Part shown: positions 52,239 to 61,277 of the stretch, piece by piece
Layout of the letters: every line of letters starts with the position of its first letter
How positions within the stretch are numbered: the first letter of the stretch is position 1
NCBI RefSeq assembly: GCF_002257705.1
Contig: NZ_LSLK01000152.1
Span: 1 to 64,000, forward strand
Length of the DNA: 64,000 nucleotides
Source: Sporomusa silvacetica DSM 10669
GTDB taxonomy: Bacteria; Bacillota; Negativicutes; Sporomusales; Sporomusaceae
Direction: 5' to 3'
Made by a program: the position numbers and the translations under genes
Notes under the pieces: generated by a model
Databases searched by the model: none
The model's input: only the letters and a program-made list of their open reading frames with translations
Told to the model about the DNA's origin: nothing

Positions 52239-53636
52239 TTATAAGTTATTTGCAGCTTTCCAAGATGCATCTTTCTCACCCAGGTTTGCAAACAGTTCAA
52301 AGGCAGAGTTTATAGCTAACTCAATCCCAACACCTGAACCGCCGGCCTCAGCCCCACAAAGGTAGAGACCTGGAACGGCTGTTTCTACGCCAAGGCGCGA
52401 TTTTCCAACTTGATCGGCAGTCTGTCCCAAGCCGATAATGGCACCGTTTTCCACGACAGTAGCGTGCAGACCAGCCGGCGACGTCACATGGCGCCACATG
52501 AGGGCATCCTTTAAACCAGGCAATATTTTCATCGCTGTGTTGACGACGATCTCTTCGAGTCTTTCTATATCAGGTGTTTCATAGGGAATAATCGCACCAG
52601 CCGTTATAAGTTGATAGCCCTCGGGAGCGCATTCAGAAGAAAAATTAGATGGCACAGGCATGAAGAGAGGCATCTCATCAGGAAATCTGCCAGCCAGAAG
52701 ATCCTCCTCGAAACGTCTAGAATCGAGCCCCTCTACGATATGAGTAATGAGTTTTAAATCGGTCACAGAATGCTCCAAAGCCATTCGGACAATAAGCATA
52801 CTGTAAGAATAAGTCATTTTTTGAACCCGCGAGTACTCCTTCTCGGGAAGTATCCCCGCTGGCAATAAATCGAGCAGAGTCCGAAGGCCATCGGCATTGG
52901 AAACAATAACAGGGGCACGGTACTCTGCGTCCTCCGTACGGACACCCACTGCCTGACCATTTTCGACGATGATTTCTTTCACTTTGTTACTAGTCCTGAT
53001 CAAAGCGCCGTTTTCCTCAATTCCATCGGCGAGAGCCTTCGCGATGACCCCACATCCACCCACCGGATATCCGCTGGCTCGTGAACGCGCCTCCTGACGA
53101 AAGCAGCGGATGAATTCGCCGGCACTTGCCCGGTGATATGGAACGCAAACATAAATCATAACGATGTTGTTGAAACACGCCAATGCCAAAGGATCACTAA
53201 TGCCCTTCTGCTTTAGATAGGTGCGCAAATCCACGTTGTCCATCTTCTGAGAGTCAGAATCACTCATGTTGATAATCTCTTTAATAGTAGACTGGATTGC
53301 CGAGTATTGCTCATCAGGGATACGTCCTGCGAGACCTTTAGGAAACGCAAAAATCTCATTTTTATAACTTGTCATGGGACGAACATGCTCCCAACTGATA
53401 TCGTTTTCCTTACCTAGTATACGCAAAATAGAACCCAAGGGACCTTTCTCGCTTTGAGAAATAACATGTGCCCCTATGTCAAGGGTGAACCCGCCGCGCT
53501 TAAAGGAAGAAAGCCTTCCGCCCACAACGCTGTTTTTTTCGAGTAGCAAAACCTTTTTGCCCAAGCGGGCACTCGCTACTGCGCTAAAGGCCAAGCCTCC
53601 AATACCGCCACCAATCACTATAACGTCATAATTCAT
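52239..53636 (-). CDS. FAD-dependent oxidoreductase (phytoene desaturase-like)
   Basis: The 465-residue flavoprotein begins VIVIGGGIGGLAFSAVASARL and LLEKNSVVGGRLSSFKRGGF, a Rossmann dinucleotide fold plus the GGR motif of amine-oxidase/phytoene-desaturase types. The C-terminal FAD segment GLYLCGAEAGGSGVGIELAINSA (about 424-446, written in pieces) is present. It could oxidise an alicyclic CoA ester or pass electrons to the reductase; that is inference from its place between CooC-like and ATPase genes. ATG 53636 follows AGGAGG. No carotenoid genes are nearby, arguing against pigment synthesis. Confidence 0.8.
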   Translation of the reverse strand: MNYDVIVIGGGIGGLAFSAVASARLGKKVLLLEKNSVVGGRLSSFKRGGFTLDIGAHVISQSEKGPLGSILRILGKENDISWEHVRPMTSYKNEIFAFPKGLAGRIPDEQYSAIQSTIKEIINMSDSDSQKMDNVDLRTYLKQKGISDPLALACFNNIVMIYVCVPYHRASAGEFIRCFRQEARSRASGYPVGGCGVIAKALADGIEENGALIRTSNKVKEIIVENGQAVGVRTEDAEYRAPVIVSNADGLRTLLDLLPAGILPEKEYSRVQKMTYSYSMLIVRMALEHSVTDLKLITHIVEGLDSRRFEEDLLAGRFPDEMPLFMPVPSNFSSECAPEGYQLITAGAIIPYETPDIERLEEIVVNTAMKILPGLKDALMWRHVTSPAGLHATVVENGAIIGLGQTADQVGKSRLGVETAVPGLYLCGAEAGGSGVGIELAINSAFELFANLGEKDASWKAANNL

Positions 53637-53695
53637 TATTCTAATCCTCCTCTTTCCAAATATCACACCACTTAATCTTCTGATGTACAAGATCT

Positions 53696-54478
53696 TTATA
53701 GAGATTTTTGATTGCTAGCAAAGTCAGGTACAATCTGTTTTAATATCCGCCGGACAGCTATCAGGCAGGGTGAATCGTCCGGAAGTTCCAGCAAAGACCT
53801 GCCGGCACGGTCGTAGTCGTTTACGGTCTTGTCTTCTGGAATACAACCTAAAATTTCTAAACCTATTTTGTCGCTAATTTCCTTTAGCGGTTTGCTATCG
53901 TCACGGAATCTGTTCAGGATCAACCCGGCCCGCTTCACCTGTATATTGTCCGGAGCCATCGCCACCTTCATGATGGATCTTGCTGTTTCAAGACTTCTGG
54001 CCGACATGTCGGCAACCACCAATAAAACATCAATACTCTTGAGTACTCTGCGATTAAGCTGTTCAGGCCCGGCCTCACCGTCAATGATTGTGATATCATA
54101 ATCCTGAATAAGCGTATCAATCCCATATCGTAACAGGTCATTGACTACGCAAAAGCAACCAGGCTCTTCTGGCCGCCCCATGGCCAATAAATCGAAGCCT
54201 TTTCCCTGCGTCAGAATGCTTTTCATCACTGTCCGCATGGGCTGATCTTCCATCTTGCGTTTCACCTGTTTACTTCCAATGATCTCCTTGCGCATCTCGC
54301 TCACAGTTTTCTCGATCTTCATTCCCAACGTATAGGGCAGGCTCATGGCAGAATCGGCATCAATGGCCAATACCTTGCCCTTTAAACCCTCTGTCAGCAT
54401 TTTGATCATCAGGGTAGCCAACATCGTTTTGCCTGTCCCACCTTTGCCAGTAACAGCAATAGATTTTATCTCTTCCAC
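53696..54478 (-). CDS. CooC/MinD-like P-loop ATPase
   Basis: The 260-residue protein has a deviant Walker A, VTGKGGTGKTMLATLM, near the N terminus, IDGEAGPEQLNRRVLKSIDV near 125 (Walker B-like), and CCxx-like GCFCVVNDLL near 105, with a Cys-x-Cys reminiscent of metal-binding CooC dimers. CooC proteins insert nickel into CO dehydrogenase. In this operon it may instead help assemble or activate the reductase's metal cluster. The start is GTG 54478 with GAGGTGG six bases before; the in-frame ATG at 54514 has no good site. Confidence 0.82.
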   Translation of the reverse strand: MEEIKSIAVTGKGGTGKTMLATLMIKMLTEGLKGKVLAIDADSAMSLPYTLGMKIEKTVSEMRKEIIGSKQVKRKMEDQPMRTVMKSILTQGKGFDLLAMGRPEEPGCFCVVNDLLRYGIDTLIQDYDITIIDGEAGPEQLNRRVLKSIDVLLVVADMSARSLETARSIMKVAMAPDNIQVKRAGLILNRFRDDSKPLKEISDKIGLEILGCIPEDKTVNDYDRAGRSLLELPDDSPCLIAVRRILKQIVPDFASNQKSL

Positions 54479-54525
54479 TGAATTCCACCTCGCTTTCCAA
54501 TGACCGCGATCCATCTTCTCAGAAT

Positions 54526-55797
54526 TTATTTCGCGCCTTTACTTTCGATAAGTGTGTCCATGTATTCTTTTATTGTTTCTTTAATTGCGTCTTCTCCCTT
54601 ATACCTGCGGTCTACAGCATCCAGATCAAAGGTCAGCGTTGACATGCCAAATTTATTATAGACCATATCTTTAATCAGCTTACCCGCAGCCCAGGTATGT
54701 TTGCACCCCACATGCCCAGCAAAAAAAGATACATTGCATTTGTAATCAGTAATCGCTCTTTCGACAAGCTCCATCCATGGTTCTACAGGACCAGAAGCTC
54801 CATGTGTCATAGGCGCTCCCAGCATTCTCTTGGCAAGTCCGATAAATACCTCATCCTCATTCCAAGGATCGTTGATCAGGTATGATGCCTGATATCCAAA
54901 GGCATCCATTATGACAACGGCGCCGTACTCCTTCTCCAGCCAGTCTAAAATACCCACATTAGACCATATCATGTTCTGCAGCCACATAATCCTAAACTTT
55001 TCCTCACCTTCAAGGCATCCTTCTTTTTTATCGGCCGCTTCTTTACCTATTTTATATTGTGCCTCCAAGAAATCTATGATTTCCGGACTGCCAACCATTG
55101 CGCCAAATAATTCATTTAAAACCAGAAGCCTTCCAGGAAGCGGACAAGGGATGTTTTGTCTCAACTCCGCAATTTTACCTAGCAGTTCATATGCCTTGTT
55201 TGAGTGCCCTATAACTTCGGCCATCCGATTCCAATCCAATTTATTTCCGGTCACCTCTTCCAAAAAGGCAACTGCCCCTCTCATTTCTTCAGCGATATAG
55301 GCAAAGCCTCGTTCGTCTTTCTTATAGGGCGTGTCAATACAATAGGAAGGAACGCCTAGGTGATCAGCAATAGCCGGATAAGCGACCCTCGTCGAGTCGC
55401 ACGGTGCCGATGCATAGATTATGGCATCCGGTTTCTCTATATCTCCAGATAGAATAGCCCCAATATCGGTTTTATCGAGCCCACACAGACTGCTAGGCAC
55501 ATACTTCTCAGCGATATCCACATACCTGGCAACGCCCTCCTTCGAAGAAGCAATACGAGTGGGCACGCAATCCAACAAGAACGGCACCGCTCCAAAGGCA
55601 TAAATTAGCTCGGGTGGCATATTGGGACCATGCAATATCAATTTAAGCCCCTTCTCGTGGGCCTGATAAACGCTCTGCCAATATACTTTCTGCACCTCAA
55701 ACATCCACAGCCGGTCAGGATATTTTTTTCGTGCATGCTCTACTATACTCTCTGATGCATCAGATAACTCTTTAAAAAGGTTCTTTTGTTCGTTCAC
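54526..55797 (-). CDS. 2-hydroxyacyl-CoA dehydratase / benzoyl-CoA reductase subunit (BcrB-type)
   Basis: The 423-residue protein belongs to the HgdA/HgdB-BcrB/BcrC family that binds substrate and [4Fe-4S] clusters. Cysteines in likely ligand positions are FLLDCVPTR near 77, SSLCGLDKTD near 103, SAPCDSTRVAYP near 130, and GHVGCKHTWA near 370. KLILHGPNMPPELIYAFGAVPF is the family's N-terminal signature (GxPxEL..AhGhhP). It is the second gene, its start touching the stop of the BcrC-type gene. Its role as catalytic or cluster-binding subunit is inferred from family resemblance. Confidence 0.85.
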   Translation of the reverse strand: MNEQKNLFKELSDASESIVEHARKKYPDRLWMFEVQKVYWQSVYQAHEKGLKLILHGPNMPPELIYAFGAVPFLLDCVPTRIASSKEGVARYVDIAEKYVPSSLCGLDKTDIGAILSGDIEKPDAIIYASAPCDSTRVAYPAIADHLGVPSYCIDTPYKKDERGFAYIAEEMRGAVAFLEEVTGNKLDWNRMAEVIGHSNKAYELLGKIAELRQNIPCPLPGRLLVLNELFGAMVGSPEIIDFLEAQYKIGKEAADKKEGCLEGEEKFRIMWLQNMIWSNVGILDWLEKEYGAVVIMDAFGYQASYLINDPWNEDEVFIGLAKRMLGAPMTHGASGPVEPWMELVERAITDYKCNVSFFAGHVGCKHTWAAGKLIKDMVYNKFGMSTLTFDLDAVDRRYKGEDAIKETIKEYMDTLIESKGAK

Positions 55798-56925
55798 TTA
55801 GATCCCCACCCCCTGAAGCATTTCTATAAAGGCCTCAACCCGTACGCCAACTTGCATCGTATTCGTCATGATCTCATCACGTTGCAGAGAAAGCACGGGA
55901 ATATTTGCCTTTTTGAATCTTTCTTCCAAAAACAAATTTTCGCCTCCCCACAAGTCACAGTTATGCATCTTCTCAAAGATGATTCCATCAACATTGTGAT
56001 TTTTCACCATATCGATAATAAAATCGAACAAAGCCTGATGTTGATCTACCATTCGGTGGCAGGTCGGCCGTTTGAGATATGATGTTGCCAGGGATGTCAT
56101 CAAATCGCCGTCTATCTCTACCGGTTCCCAAAGGTATCTGCTGCCAAAACACTGGACATCAGTGACGACCAGCCCCCCTTTATCCTCAATGATCTTGATG
56201 AATTCTGGATCATCAAGAGCACTGCCGATGAGCATCAATCTGGCACTGTAAGTGGCTAAGGGCTCCCTACCCTTTGCCTCCTCCAGGTAATTACTCAAAA
56301 GTTCATTATATTGTTCCTTCGGCATGGACATGGCAGCCAAGATCAGCTTTTGGCTTTGGGTTCCAGTGATGACTGGAGATTCGCTCCTCCGCAGATCATA
56401 CAGTTTTCTGATCAGTCTCCGGGTTTCATTGTAAATCTTGACGGAGTTTTCCAACTTTTCGTCGGTGATGGCAACGCAGGAAAATTTCTCCAGCGCCGCC
56501 TTTAGTTGGACCAGTTCCTCCCGATAATAGGAAATAGCAGAATCACTGACCTTCCGTGGAACCGTCAGTGATTGCCTATAGGACCGCATATCATTTAACC
56601 TCCAGTTATCATACAAACGCTGGGCATGCATGCAGCCATTGGAGGTTATCACTCCATCAAGGAAATCATAGGTTCCATTAAGTAAAAATTCCAAACAGGA
56701 ACTAGCAAAGCTGCAGCTAAAGCTGGTCATCCAACTCTCTCCCTGACTGTTTTCGGTGCAACCTGTTGCTCTGATACGATACGGGAGCAAACCAGCAGCG
56801 TGGATGATTTCCTCCGGTACGTGACAGCAGATAGTTCCTATAACCTTCTTACCCTGTTTCTTCCAGATCTGAACGGCTGAATTGGGCAGATTGGATTCAA
56901 AAATTAATTTTTCGTCGCTTTTCAT
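55798..56925 (-). CDS. 2-hydroxyacyl-CoA dehydratase / benzoyl-CoA reductase subunit (BcrC-type)
   Basis: This 375-residue protein is the companion subunit and first gene of the operon. The family signature is IGTICCHVPEEIIHAAGLLP followed by YRIRATGC (about 29-56). Further cysteines occur in SFSCSFASSCLEF, SNGCMHAQRLYDNWR and KMHNCDLWGGEN. ATG 56925 follows TTGGAGGACATA; the upstream ATG at 56937 lacks spacing. The shared regulatory element at 57054-57134 lies about 130 bases upstream. Two unlike subunits plus two unlike ATPases give the BcrABCD composition. Confidence 0.86.
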   Translation of the reverse strand: MKSDEKLIFESNLPNSAVQIWKKQGKKVIGTICCHVPEEIIHAAGLLPYRIRATGCTENSQGESWMTSFSCSFASSCLEFLLNGTYDFLDGVITSNGCMHAQRLYDNWRLNDMRSYRQSLTVPRKVSDSAISYYREELVQLKAALEKFSCVAITDEKLENSVKIYNETRRLIRKLYDLRRSESPVITGTQSQKLILAAMSMPKEQYNELLSNYLEEAKGREPLATYSARLMLIGSALDDPEFIKIIEDKGGLVVTDVQCFGSRYLWEPVEIDGDLMTSLATSYLKRPTCHRMVDQHQALFDFIIDMVKNHNVDGIIFEKMHNCDLWGGENLFLEERFKKANIPVLSLQRDEIMTNTMQVGVRVEAFIEMLQGVGI

Positions 56926-57053
56926 TATGTCCTCCAAACCTCTTTGTGGTCTAAGACCTTAATTCATTGTTTGACTTTGCAATTTCTCAAGTAGGCGTCT
57001 CCTGATAGCAGTCCCATTACCTGCCTTATTTTCCCACACGTCTATATTTATTA

Positions 57054-57134
57054 AGTATAGATACTTTTCAGAAATTGATAAATCGGAAAAAGGTACTATT
57101 TTGATGGAGTATGAATGAACTATAAATACCCCAC
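57054..57134 (-). promoter_or_regulatory. Shared upstream element, copy 2
   Basis: The region upstream of the operon matches 49338-49415 in order and orientation: GGGGTATTTATAGTTC, TAGTACC plus TTTTTCCGATTTATC, TGAAAAG, and TATACTT. The core blocks are near-identical while the stretch between them differs. Its distance to the start codon is longer (about 130 bases) than for copy 1 (35 bases). Confidence 0.7.
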
Positions 57135-58126
57135 AAGACGGTTCTAAAATAATAAATTTAGCCAATCTATTGAGATAAAGGAGGTCGTGTCCGAATGGTA
57201 ACTAAGTTATTTTTATCACAGGGGGGAATTTGTCTTAAAGTGTCGAAATCTTGTGTTATTATCCCTTAATCCGTAACATAAAACCTACAAAAGTGCATAG
57301 GATAACCGCAAAAATGTCGAATTACAAAGATACTGAGATAGTATCAGGTATTACCATTCATCTGGGAGGTGCATCAATGAAACCTTTTTAAACAATCCGG
57401 TGAAGAACTTACTACTTATTCAGACATGGCGTTAGTTGGCGCATTATTTGCTAAGAACTGAACTATATAAACAGTTGATTGAACACAACTCGGCTGAGTT
57501 GTGTAATTGTCCCAGAACTTTCAAAACAGCATAAAAAGACTTTTCGCATCAGAATCAGGGTATGTTATATGACTTGGTAATTTCATTTCAAGTTATTCTA
57601 TAGTACTTTTGTATTAATTCAAATACTCCATAGTTCCCGGTTAATAAAATACAGAATATATTATATAATTTAAAATAAGAATATTCACTTTTATTACAAA
57701 ATGTATATTCTGTATTGGTAGCATATCTTCTTCCATTGCCGCCCTAGTGTGAGGATAAAATAAAGTAGGCCACCCCTGAGAAACGAAGGGCAATAATCAA
57801 TCTGCTTTCGACTATGTGTGCTGACTGGATGCATCACGATGGAAAAGGTGAAGAAATTACGTATATACATTCGCGTTCAACATGGTAAGTGATGGCTATC
57901 AGCTGAAAAATAGAAAATCTATCTTGGGGTGACTAAACTTTAAGCCTCATATATCAGCTATCAGCGTATTTCTTTGCCAAAAGTGATTACTTTATGATCA
58001 TTTTTGGCCTGTCTTACTTGACCGATTACACACGTGCTTCTACCACCCAGTGCAATCGGTCTGCTGTTTCAATAACAAGCAAATGTAGGAATTCGTAAAA
58101 AAACTGAACTTGAGAGGAGTTTATAT
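57135..58126. other. 1-kb region without intact genes
   Basis: Apart from the transposase relic at 57380-57462, the region has an ACACAACTC/GAGTTGTGT hairpin near 57484-57506 and a wider inverted repeat, TACAGAATATA near 57650 with TATATTCTGTA near 57707. Positions 57720-57900 resemble decayed transposase DNA (a GTGAAGAAATTACGTATATAC stretch, about 57850) but nothing can be named. The plus-strand promoter of the LuxR-type gene must be in the last few hundred bases. Confidence 0.5.
57378..57462 (+). pseudogene. Transposase N-terminal relic (IS1380-like)
   Basis: ATG at 57378 after GGGAGGTGCATCA opens MKPF, and after a one-base shift the sequence continues KQSGEELTTYSDMALVGALF with AKN and a stop. 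The pattern LTxxxGLALVGxF is that of IS1380-type transposase starts. Only some 27 codons remain. Confidence 0.5.
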
Positions 58127-59314
58127 ATGAAAACTTCATTGGCTAAACAGGATACCATCCTAGAATTTCTATATGAATTAGATTCTTCCCCCGCTGAATT
58201 TGCACCACATATGCTTGTATTGCTTAACAAATACTTTGGCTTTGAAAAGATTGCCTTTTTAAATTGCAGAGAAATTAATATTTTTGATATTTTTAACTTT
58301 GATGAGACAGAGTGGGAAAAACAAAAATTCAAAAATGTCTTAGAGAGCACTTATGCCATCAAGGATCCTGATTCACTCTTGCAACAATATAACACCTTCT
58401 ATTACTCAATGGATTTCATGACTTTTGATAAGCTCCCCGAAAAAATGAATAATCAAAATATTATACTTTCTTCGCAACTTCCCCGCAACAACATTGATAT
58501 CAATTATAAAAAGTACCTAGAGAGTTTATCAATGCAATATTTTTTAGTAACTTATCTGCTTGATGAAAATAAGTCTTGTTTAGGAAGAATTGTATTGGCT
58601 AATTCAAAGGAAAGCGGCAACTTCAAAAGAAGAGACATACAAATAATGTCTTCTATCTCCAAACATATCTCATATCGTTATTTCCATTTTTTGAAACAGA
58701 AAGCAATTGTTAAAAGGCTTGATATATTGAATAAATGCAATTTCAATATATCTATAGGCATAATCTTAGCAGACAACAAATTTAATGTGGTAGAATCAAA
58801 CAAGGCAGCCGTTGAATACTGTTCGGAAATATTAGAATTTCAAACCAATGCCATATACAAAGCATCTATAAACAGTAAATACCAAGGCCAACAACAGGTG
58901 GTAAATATCGTCACTGACAACATCACCTCCGTTAAAAAAAATAATGCAGAAACGGTTTTCAAAACCTATTGCGCAACTTATATATGTACTATTACTCCTT
59001 GTATTACCCATGATATACACAACAATCTCGAAACTCTTTACTATATATATATATCCAAACAAGTTAAATCCGATCAAGACAATCTTGAAAAATTTGCTCA
59101 ACTGTATAACTTAACTACCCAAGAGCTTGCCATCATATCCCTAGTCAAAGAAGGGGCCAGTTCAATTGAAATTAGCCAAAAATTATTTATCAGTAAACAC
59201 ACTGTAAAGTCACACTTTACAAATATATATAGAAAAATGAATGTTTCAGGTAGAGTGTCGCTTTTACATAAACTAACATGTATATCTAATAAGACAGACA
59301 GTGCGTCTATGTAG
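58127..59314 (+). CDS. LuxR-family transcriptional regulator with N-terminal sensor region
   Basis: The 395-residue protein ends in a LuxR-type helix-turn-helix: LTTQELAIISLVKEGASSIE near 328, then SQKLFISKHTVKSHFTNIYR as recognition helix. The N-terminal 170 residues look GAF-like and a second region (about 190-310) may be PAS-like (SIGIILADNKFNVVESNKAA). It is divergent from the reductase operon and is the obvious candidate to bind the shared elements at 49338 and 57054 in response to a metabolite. A ribosome-binding site GAGGAG precedes ATG 58127. Confidence 0.85.
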   Translation: MKTSLAKQDTILEFLYELDSSPAEFAPHMLVLLNKYFGFEKIAFLNCREINIFDIFNFDETEWEKQKFKNVLESTYAIKDPDSLLQQYNTFYYSMDFMTFDKLPEKMNNQNIILSSQLPRNNIDINYKKYLESLSMQYFLVTYLLDENKSCLGRIVLANSKESGNFKRRDIQIMSSISKHISYRYFHFLKQKAIVKRLDILNKCNFNISIGIILADNKFNVVESNKAAVEYCSEILEFQTNAIYKASINSKYQGQQQVVNIVTDNITSVKKNNAETVFKTYCATYICTITPCITHDIHNNLETLYYIYISKQVKSDQDNLEKFAQLYNLTTQELAIISLVKEGASSIEISQKLFISKHTVKSHFTNIYRKMNVSGRVSLLHKLTCISNKTDSASM

Positions 59315-59960
59315 TATACTGCCTCCTTGTGTACCGTTCGGTAGGAAACAGCAGGAGCTTGTTGTTCTTTGCATTTCCCACTTTGCTGTGCTGCTCCACT
59401 GAGAAGTCTGGAAGAGTTGGCTGGCTTTAACCCAAGATGCTCAGACTGTTTGGGACGAGTTCCTGTTCTCTCGCCGATAACGAGTTTCTTCACCATCCAA
59501 GGGGTATGATAGCCTTTTAAAAAAGTCTACCCTATAGATAGCCCTGCAAAAGTACCCTATTATGAACTCGAAAACTGATAAACAGAAACAGCAGCTAACC
59601 TTAAGAGGTCGGCTGCTGTTTCTGTTTATCAGTTTTACCATTCTCTTTACGTTAACAACAAAAGCAGTTAGTATAGCCTGTATTCGCGCATGCAGAAGAG
59701 ACCACGGTACTTTGCCCTGGTCAATCCATGATATCTTTTTAGTTCAGCATTTTTGTGTTCAATTATATTTCGGCGTTTGTTGTTTCATTCTTTAAATTAT
59801 GTATAGCCATCAGCCCAAGAAACAAACTCTTGCCATGCATATTGAACAGTTGGGATTTGCTCGGAGAGAGAGAGATTGCCCCCTCCGAGCGATGGTTTTA
59901 GCCGTTATAGCCATTCATCAAGGATTAGCACAACTTAACCTGTTTGTACTGCTTGTAGTA
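59315..59960. other. Intergenic region with a long inverted repeat
   Basis: No intact gene is visible. At 59571-59632 a 22-bp inverted repeat (AACTGATAAACAGAAACAGC at the left, its complement at the right) surrounds an 18-base loop and could terminate both neighbours. Positions 59400-59560 look like decayed coding DNA but no family is recognisable. An open plus-strand frame from 59799 runs antisense into hypB-2 and is treated as chance. Confidence 0.5.
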
Positions 59961-60638
59961 TTACTTCTTACCTGCTTTTTTTGTTTGCACGGCCTGCCTA
60001 AGCCATTGATACCAATTCTCCATCCCTTCGCCCGACCGGGCCGACAACTCGAAAACCATGGCGTTTGGGTTAATGCGTTTGATGTAGCCACTGCATTCCT
60101 CCATTTTGAAGCCTAGAATGGAAAGCAAGTCTATTTTATTGACCAGGATAGTCTGGGCACTCATGAACATCAACGGATACTTAATGGGCTTGTCCTCCCC
60201 CTCCGTGATACTAAGCGCTAATACTCTAAAATCTTCACCAAGATCAAATTCAGCGGGACAAACCAAGTTTCCAACATTCTCGATGAACAGCACGTCCAAA
60301 TTATCTAGATCAAAATTTCGCAATGCCTTGTCTATCATCGGTGCATCGAGATGGCAACCGGACATGGTATTGATTTGTTGAGCGAAAATGCCGGTCCGGG
60401 CAATACGATCGGCATCATTGGAAGTTTGCTGATCTCCCTCAATCACGCCCATTTTTAATTCGGACTTCAAGTCCATTGCCGTCCGCTCCAAAATCGTAGT
60501 CTTTCCAGAACCGGGCGAACTCACAAGATTTAATACGAGAACGCCACTATCGGCAAATTTCTGTCGAAGCACCTTGGCCACGCGTTCATTTTCACTGAAG
60601 ATACTTTCAGTCACTTGGATGATTCTTGACTCTTCCAT
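59961..60638 (-). CDS. hypB: Nickel-incorporation GTPase HypB (copy 2)
   Basis: The 225-residue GTPase has LVSSPGSGKTTILER near residue 38 (P-loop), EGDQQTSNDADRI, the metal-binding MSGCHLDAPMIDKAL near 93, FIENVGNLVCPAEFDLGE near 118, and NKIDLLSILGF near 166. It has no N-terminal nickel-storage motif. It follows hypA-2 by 45 bases on the same strand, forming a hypA-hypB pair. No hydrogenase gene is in the window. Copy 1 is at 37162. Confidence 0.93.
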   Translation of the reverse strand: MEESRIIQVTESIFSENERVAKVLRQKFADSGVLVLNLVSSPGSGKTTILERTAMDLKSELKMGVIEGDQQTSNDADRIARTGIFAQQINTMSGCHLDAPMIDKALRNFDLDNLDVLFIENVGNLVCPAEFDLGEDFRVLALSITEGEDKPIKYPLMFMSAQTILVNKIDLLSILGFKMEECSGYIKRINPNAMVFELSARSGEGMENWYQWLRQAVQTKKAGKK

Positions 60639-60683
60639 ATTCTATTTTCCCTCCTTATAATCTGTTTCATTAAGATCATCTTC

Positions 60684-61025
60684 TCACATTACTAGGAGTT
60701 CTTTGATCTTAAGCTCGCGTCCCGAGAGGATCTCACATTGATCACTCGCACATTTCGGACACTTGAACTCCTTCTCAACCACATTGTATGTGGTATCGCA
60801 CTGCTTGCAAACGCCGATGGCCGGTATCACCTCGATCGACAGTTTGCACTGTTCCAGCATGGTTCCACTAATAACAAAAGGATAGCACATCTTGGCTGCG
60901 TCAGGAATAACGGCACTCAATTGACCAATCTGCAGAACGAGTTTAGTCACCTTGGTCGCTCCGGATTTCTTGGCATGCTTTTGAGCAATGTCTACAATCT
61001 CCATCATGACTCCTGTTTCGTGCAT
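60684..61025 (-). CDS. hypA: Hydrogenase maturation factor HypA (copy 2)
   Basis: The 113-residue protein begins MHETGVMMEIVDIAQKHAKK with the nickel ligand His2 and has canonical zinc knuckles CKQC and CPKC near residues 70-90, unlike copy 1. GGGAGGAGA precedes ATG 61025. It is cotranscribed with hypB-2. The pair lies between the LuxR-type gene and the SDR gene, within the CoA-pathway cluster. Confidence 0.93.
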   Translation of the reverse strand: MHETGVMMEIVDIAQKHAKKSGATKVTKLVLQIGQLSAVIPDAAKMCYPFVISGTMLEQCKLSIEVIPAIGVCKQCDTTYNVVEKEFKCPKCASDQCEILSGRELKIKELLVM

Positions 61026-61277
61026 AGTCTCTCCTCCCATCTATTGGTCACAGCACTTGGCAATGTGTTGTGACAACCTAAAGGCCTGAAAAAACATTCA
61101 TATAATAGTATACACCCTAATCACTCAAAGAACAGTAACAGCAGCGTGACAAAAGGAAATTTCGAAATCATCTGCGTATAGACCATATGTACCAAACGCA
61201 TCGCGGCCCAGTATCAGTTGCTTTTCAAATACAGTAACCTGTTGCAAGTTTTATTACTAGCAAGACAGCTAGTAATA

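Noticed and set aside
59799..60116. Plus-strand frame of 105 codons
   Set aside because: It runs antisense through the 3' end of hypB-2, has no ribosome-binding site and the translated part beyond 59960 mirrors a real gene.
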